From contig CAYUCL010000004.1 of NCBI GenBank assembly GCA_964443325.1, positions 68,675 through 132,674 of the forward strand: a stretch of DNA of 64,000 bases. Reading direction: 5' to 3'. Shown here one piece after another: positions 62,997-64,000 of the stretch (its first letter is position 1; each line of letters opens with the position of its first letter). Source of the DNA: DAOUVR01 sp034430535 (GTDB taxonomy: Bacteria; Chloroflexota; Dehalococcoidia; E44-bin15). The notes beneath the pieces are model-generated. The model worked only from the letters and a program-made list of their open reading frames with translations. It made no database searches and had not been told where the DNA came from. A program made the translations under genes and the position numbers.

Positions 62997-63545
62997 TCAT
63001 TTCAAAGGATAATTTTTCTCACCGGCATGAATCGGGACTTCGAGCCAATTATCTATAGGAACAAAAGGACAGGTATAAGCTTCGCTATATACACACCATG
63101 GATTGTAAGCCTGGTTAAAATCCAGAACCCATTTACCATCCGGAGTTCGATCTCTCTCTGGATCAAGGTCAATGTAGCGACCTGCTCCATAGCTTTCTTT
63201 ACCAGAGGTTGCATCCCGGAAGGGAATAAACAGCATCTCTTCCTGAGAACTACTCTTGTAGGCCTGAAGTACTTGCTCCTTTCCACCTATGTTGAATCGA
63301 AATTCACCCCAGCGAAGGAAATCTTGCTCATTGCCTTTAGTATAAGCCATTCTTACCACCTGCTTTTCAGGATGCTCGCGTACTACAAGCTCGAATCTAT
63401 AGCTTGGGTCAGGAGGATAATATGCTAAGCCTTTAAACTGGGGCTTGTCTTGAGAAGTTATGGGTGATTGCCAATCTTGGGCAAAGAAAGCATCTTTCCT
63501 TTCCCGTGCTATCTGCATACTTTTCTGCCATTCGTCTGTTTGCAT
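62997..63545 (-). CDS. DUF1684 domain protein
   Basis: 182 residues from the ATG at 63545 (GGGAGGG about 10 bases upstream; frame open to 63587). Recognisable family core: GRYIDLDPERDRTPDGKWVL and AYNPWCVYSEAYTCPFVPID with conserved Cys, ending LEVPIHAGEKNYPLK. Function unknown. First complete gene of the minus-strand block; 8 bases before the NifX-like gene. Confidence 0.82.
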   Translation of the reverse strand: MQTDEWQKSMQIARERKDAFFAQDWQSPITSQDKPQFKGLAYYPPDPSYRFELVVREHPEKQVVRMAYTKGNEQDFLRWGEFRFNIGGKEQVLQAYKSSSQEEMLFIPFRDATSGKESYGAGRYIDLDPERDRTPDGKWVLDFNQAYNPWCVYSEAYTCPFVPIDNWLEVPIHAGEKNYPLK

Positions 63546-63651
63546 CGTAGTTTCACCCTCCCTTCTCTTTGAAATGCTCCAGTTCAAACAGTATCAAGTT
63601 ACCTACACTAGACAAGAAGACTGACGCCTCAACCTTGTGTTTTTGGCACTT

Positions 63652-63802
63652 TTATTCTAACCAGTGGTAGATATCCTCGTGGGAAATAATCTTAAGCTCT
63701 GGCGAATTGGCCTCAGCTCCCAAGTCCGCAGAAAGCGCAATTTAGCTTAGGCAGAGCTTCATAAATCTCCCCTATTTTCTCCTTACTACTAATCGTTACC
63801 TG
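63652..63802 (-). pseudogene. Frameshifted small Fe-S domain remnant
   Basis: The minus strand reads KEKIGEIYEALPKLNCAFCG and then a TGA after LGS. Shifting one frame at that point gives EANSPELKIISHEDIYHWLE then TAA (63652). The first half resembles Fes-type 4Fe-4S domains (LPKLNCGxCG), usually followed by more Cys that are missing here. There is GGGAGG upstream but no ATG/GTG/TTG at good spacing. It appears decayed. Confidence 0.5.
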
Positions 63803-63814
63803 TCCTCCCTATTA

Positions 63815-64000
63815 TCATGATGCATCTCTTTCCCTCGAGAATTTGATCAAGTTCCAAGTGATGCTCTCACAAAGCACAGTTATATCATAGGTAGAGAGAT
63901 AATCAGAGATAACAGCATCAAATAAGATATTCGCTTGGGGCGGAAACTCCTCATCCCCATGCCACAAGATTATGGTTACAGGAACCCGACTGAAGGCATT
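63815..64000 (-). CDS. DUF3786 domain protein, partial (5' end off window)
   Basis: 62 codons open to the window edge: SRVPVTIILWHGDEEFPPQA, ANILFDAVISDYLSTYDITV and a WNLIKFSRERDA tail before TGA at 63815. This matches the C-terminal part of DUF3786 proteins, which in anaerobes often pair with Fes-type 4Fe-4S domains. Function unknown. Most upstream gene seen of the minus-strand block. Confidence 0.65.
   Translation of the reverse strand, partial: NAFSRVPVTIILWHGDEEFPPQANILFDAVISDYLSTYDITVLCESITWNLIKFSRERDAS

Overview
The window looks like a chromosomal segment of a strictly anaerobic bacterium, most plausibly a Chloroflexota member near Dehalococcoidia. This is an inference from gene content and mid-range GC: ferredoxin-linked oxidoreductases dominate, glutamate synthase is split into archaeal-style pieces, and corrinoid methyltransferases and a 2-hydroxyacyl-CoA dehydratase system are present. 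No rRNA, tRNA, CRISPR array or insertion sequence was seen. A run of 10 Ns at 16100-16109 shows that this is a scaffold.

Region 1 (1-12.4 kb, minus strand) is a nitrogen-assimilation block. It holds amtB, a PII gene, glnA and a glutamine-dependent NAD synthetase in one operon, with an OmpR-type regulator lacking its phosphorylation residues just upstream. A seven-gene operon next to it carries a four-cluster ferredoxin, hisH, an FAD oxidoreductase, GltB1, hisF, GltB2 and GltB3. A direct repeat GTTAC-N6-GTTAC lies before amtB and resembles the actinobacterial GlnR box, so the regulator is a candidate GlnR analogue.

Region 2 (12.6-21.7 kb, plus strand) holds a class II aldolase, two duplicated tandem-UspA genes, a GNAT/ADP-forming acyl-CoA synthetase fusion interrupted by the scaffold gap, two nitroreductases, an HD-domain protein and a LysE-type exporter. 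Region 3 (21.8-33.6 kb, plus strand) is a branched-chain/aromatic amino acid ABC transporter (livKHMGF) followed without a break by indolepyruvate:ferredoxin oxidoreductase (iorAB), a phenylacetate-CoA ligase, an ACT protein, an aminotransferase, DAHP synthase and a PaaI-type thioesterase: an aromatic amino/aryl acid module. Two minus-strand genes follow (ornithine-cyclodeaminase family and phosphotriesterase family).

Region 4 (36.4-43.8 kb, plus strand) is a one-carbon operon: pterin methyltransferase, corrinoid protein, two different non-pyrrolysine MttB-family methyltransferases, a DUF1638 protein and a corrinoid-reactivating 2Fe-2S/ASKHA protein that carries an extra C-terminal CBS pair. 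Region 5 (43.9-48.2 kb) contains housekeeping and small membrane genes (dut, cysK, GNAT, fxsA) and a broken beta-propeller gene.

Region 6 (48.5-64 kb, minus strand) is a roughly 15 kb tightly packed block and the most intriguing part. From its upstream end it has a partial DUF3786 gene with an Fe-S remnant, DUF1684, NifX-like, DUF1638, a thioredoxin-reductase-like flavoprotein without its CxxC, a SAM methyltransferase, two subunits of a 2-hydroxyacyl-CoA dehydratase/benzoyl-CoA reductase-type enzyme, a 23-codon activator remnant, the ATP-dependent activator, a LarA-like racemase, an FrhB-like flavoprotein, a second IorAB, and two LUD-domain proteins, one fused to LutA-type CCG domains. Together they could form a ferredoxin-driven 2-hydroxyacid/2-oxoacid pathway (reductive amino acid fermentation) or an uncharacterised low-potential reductase system.
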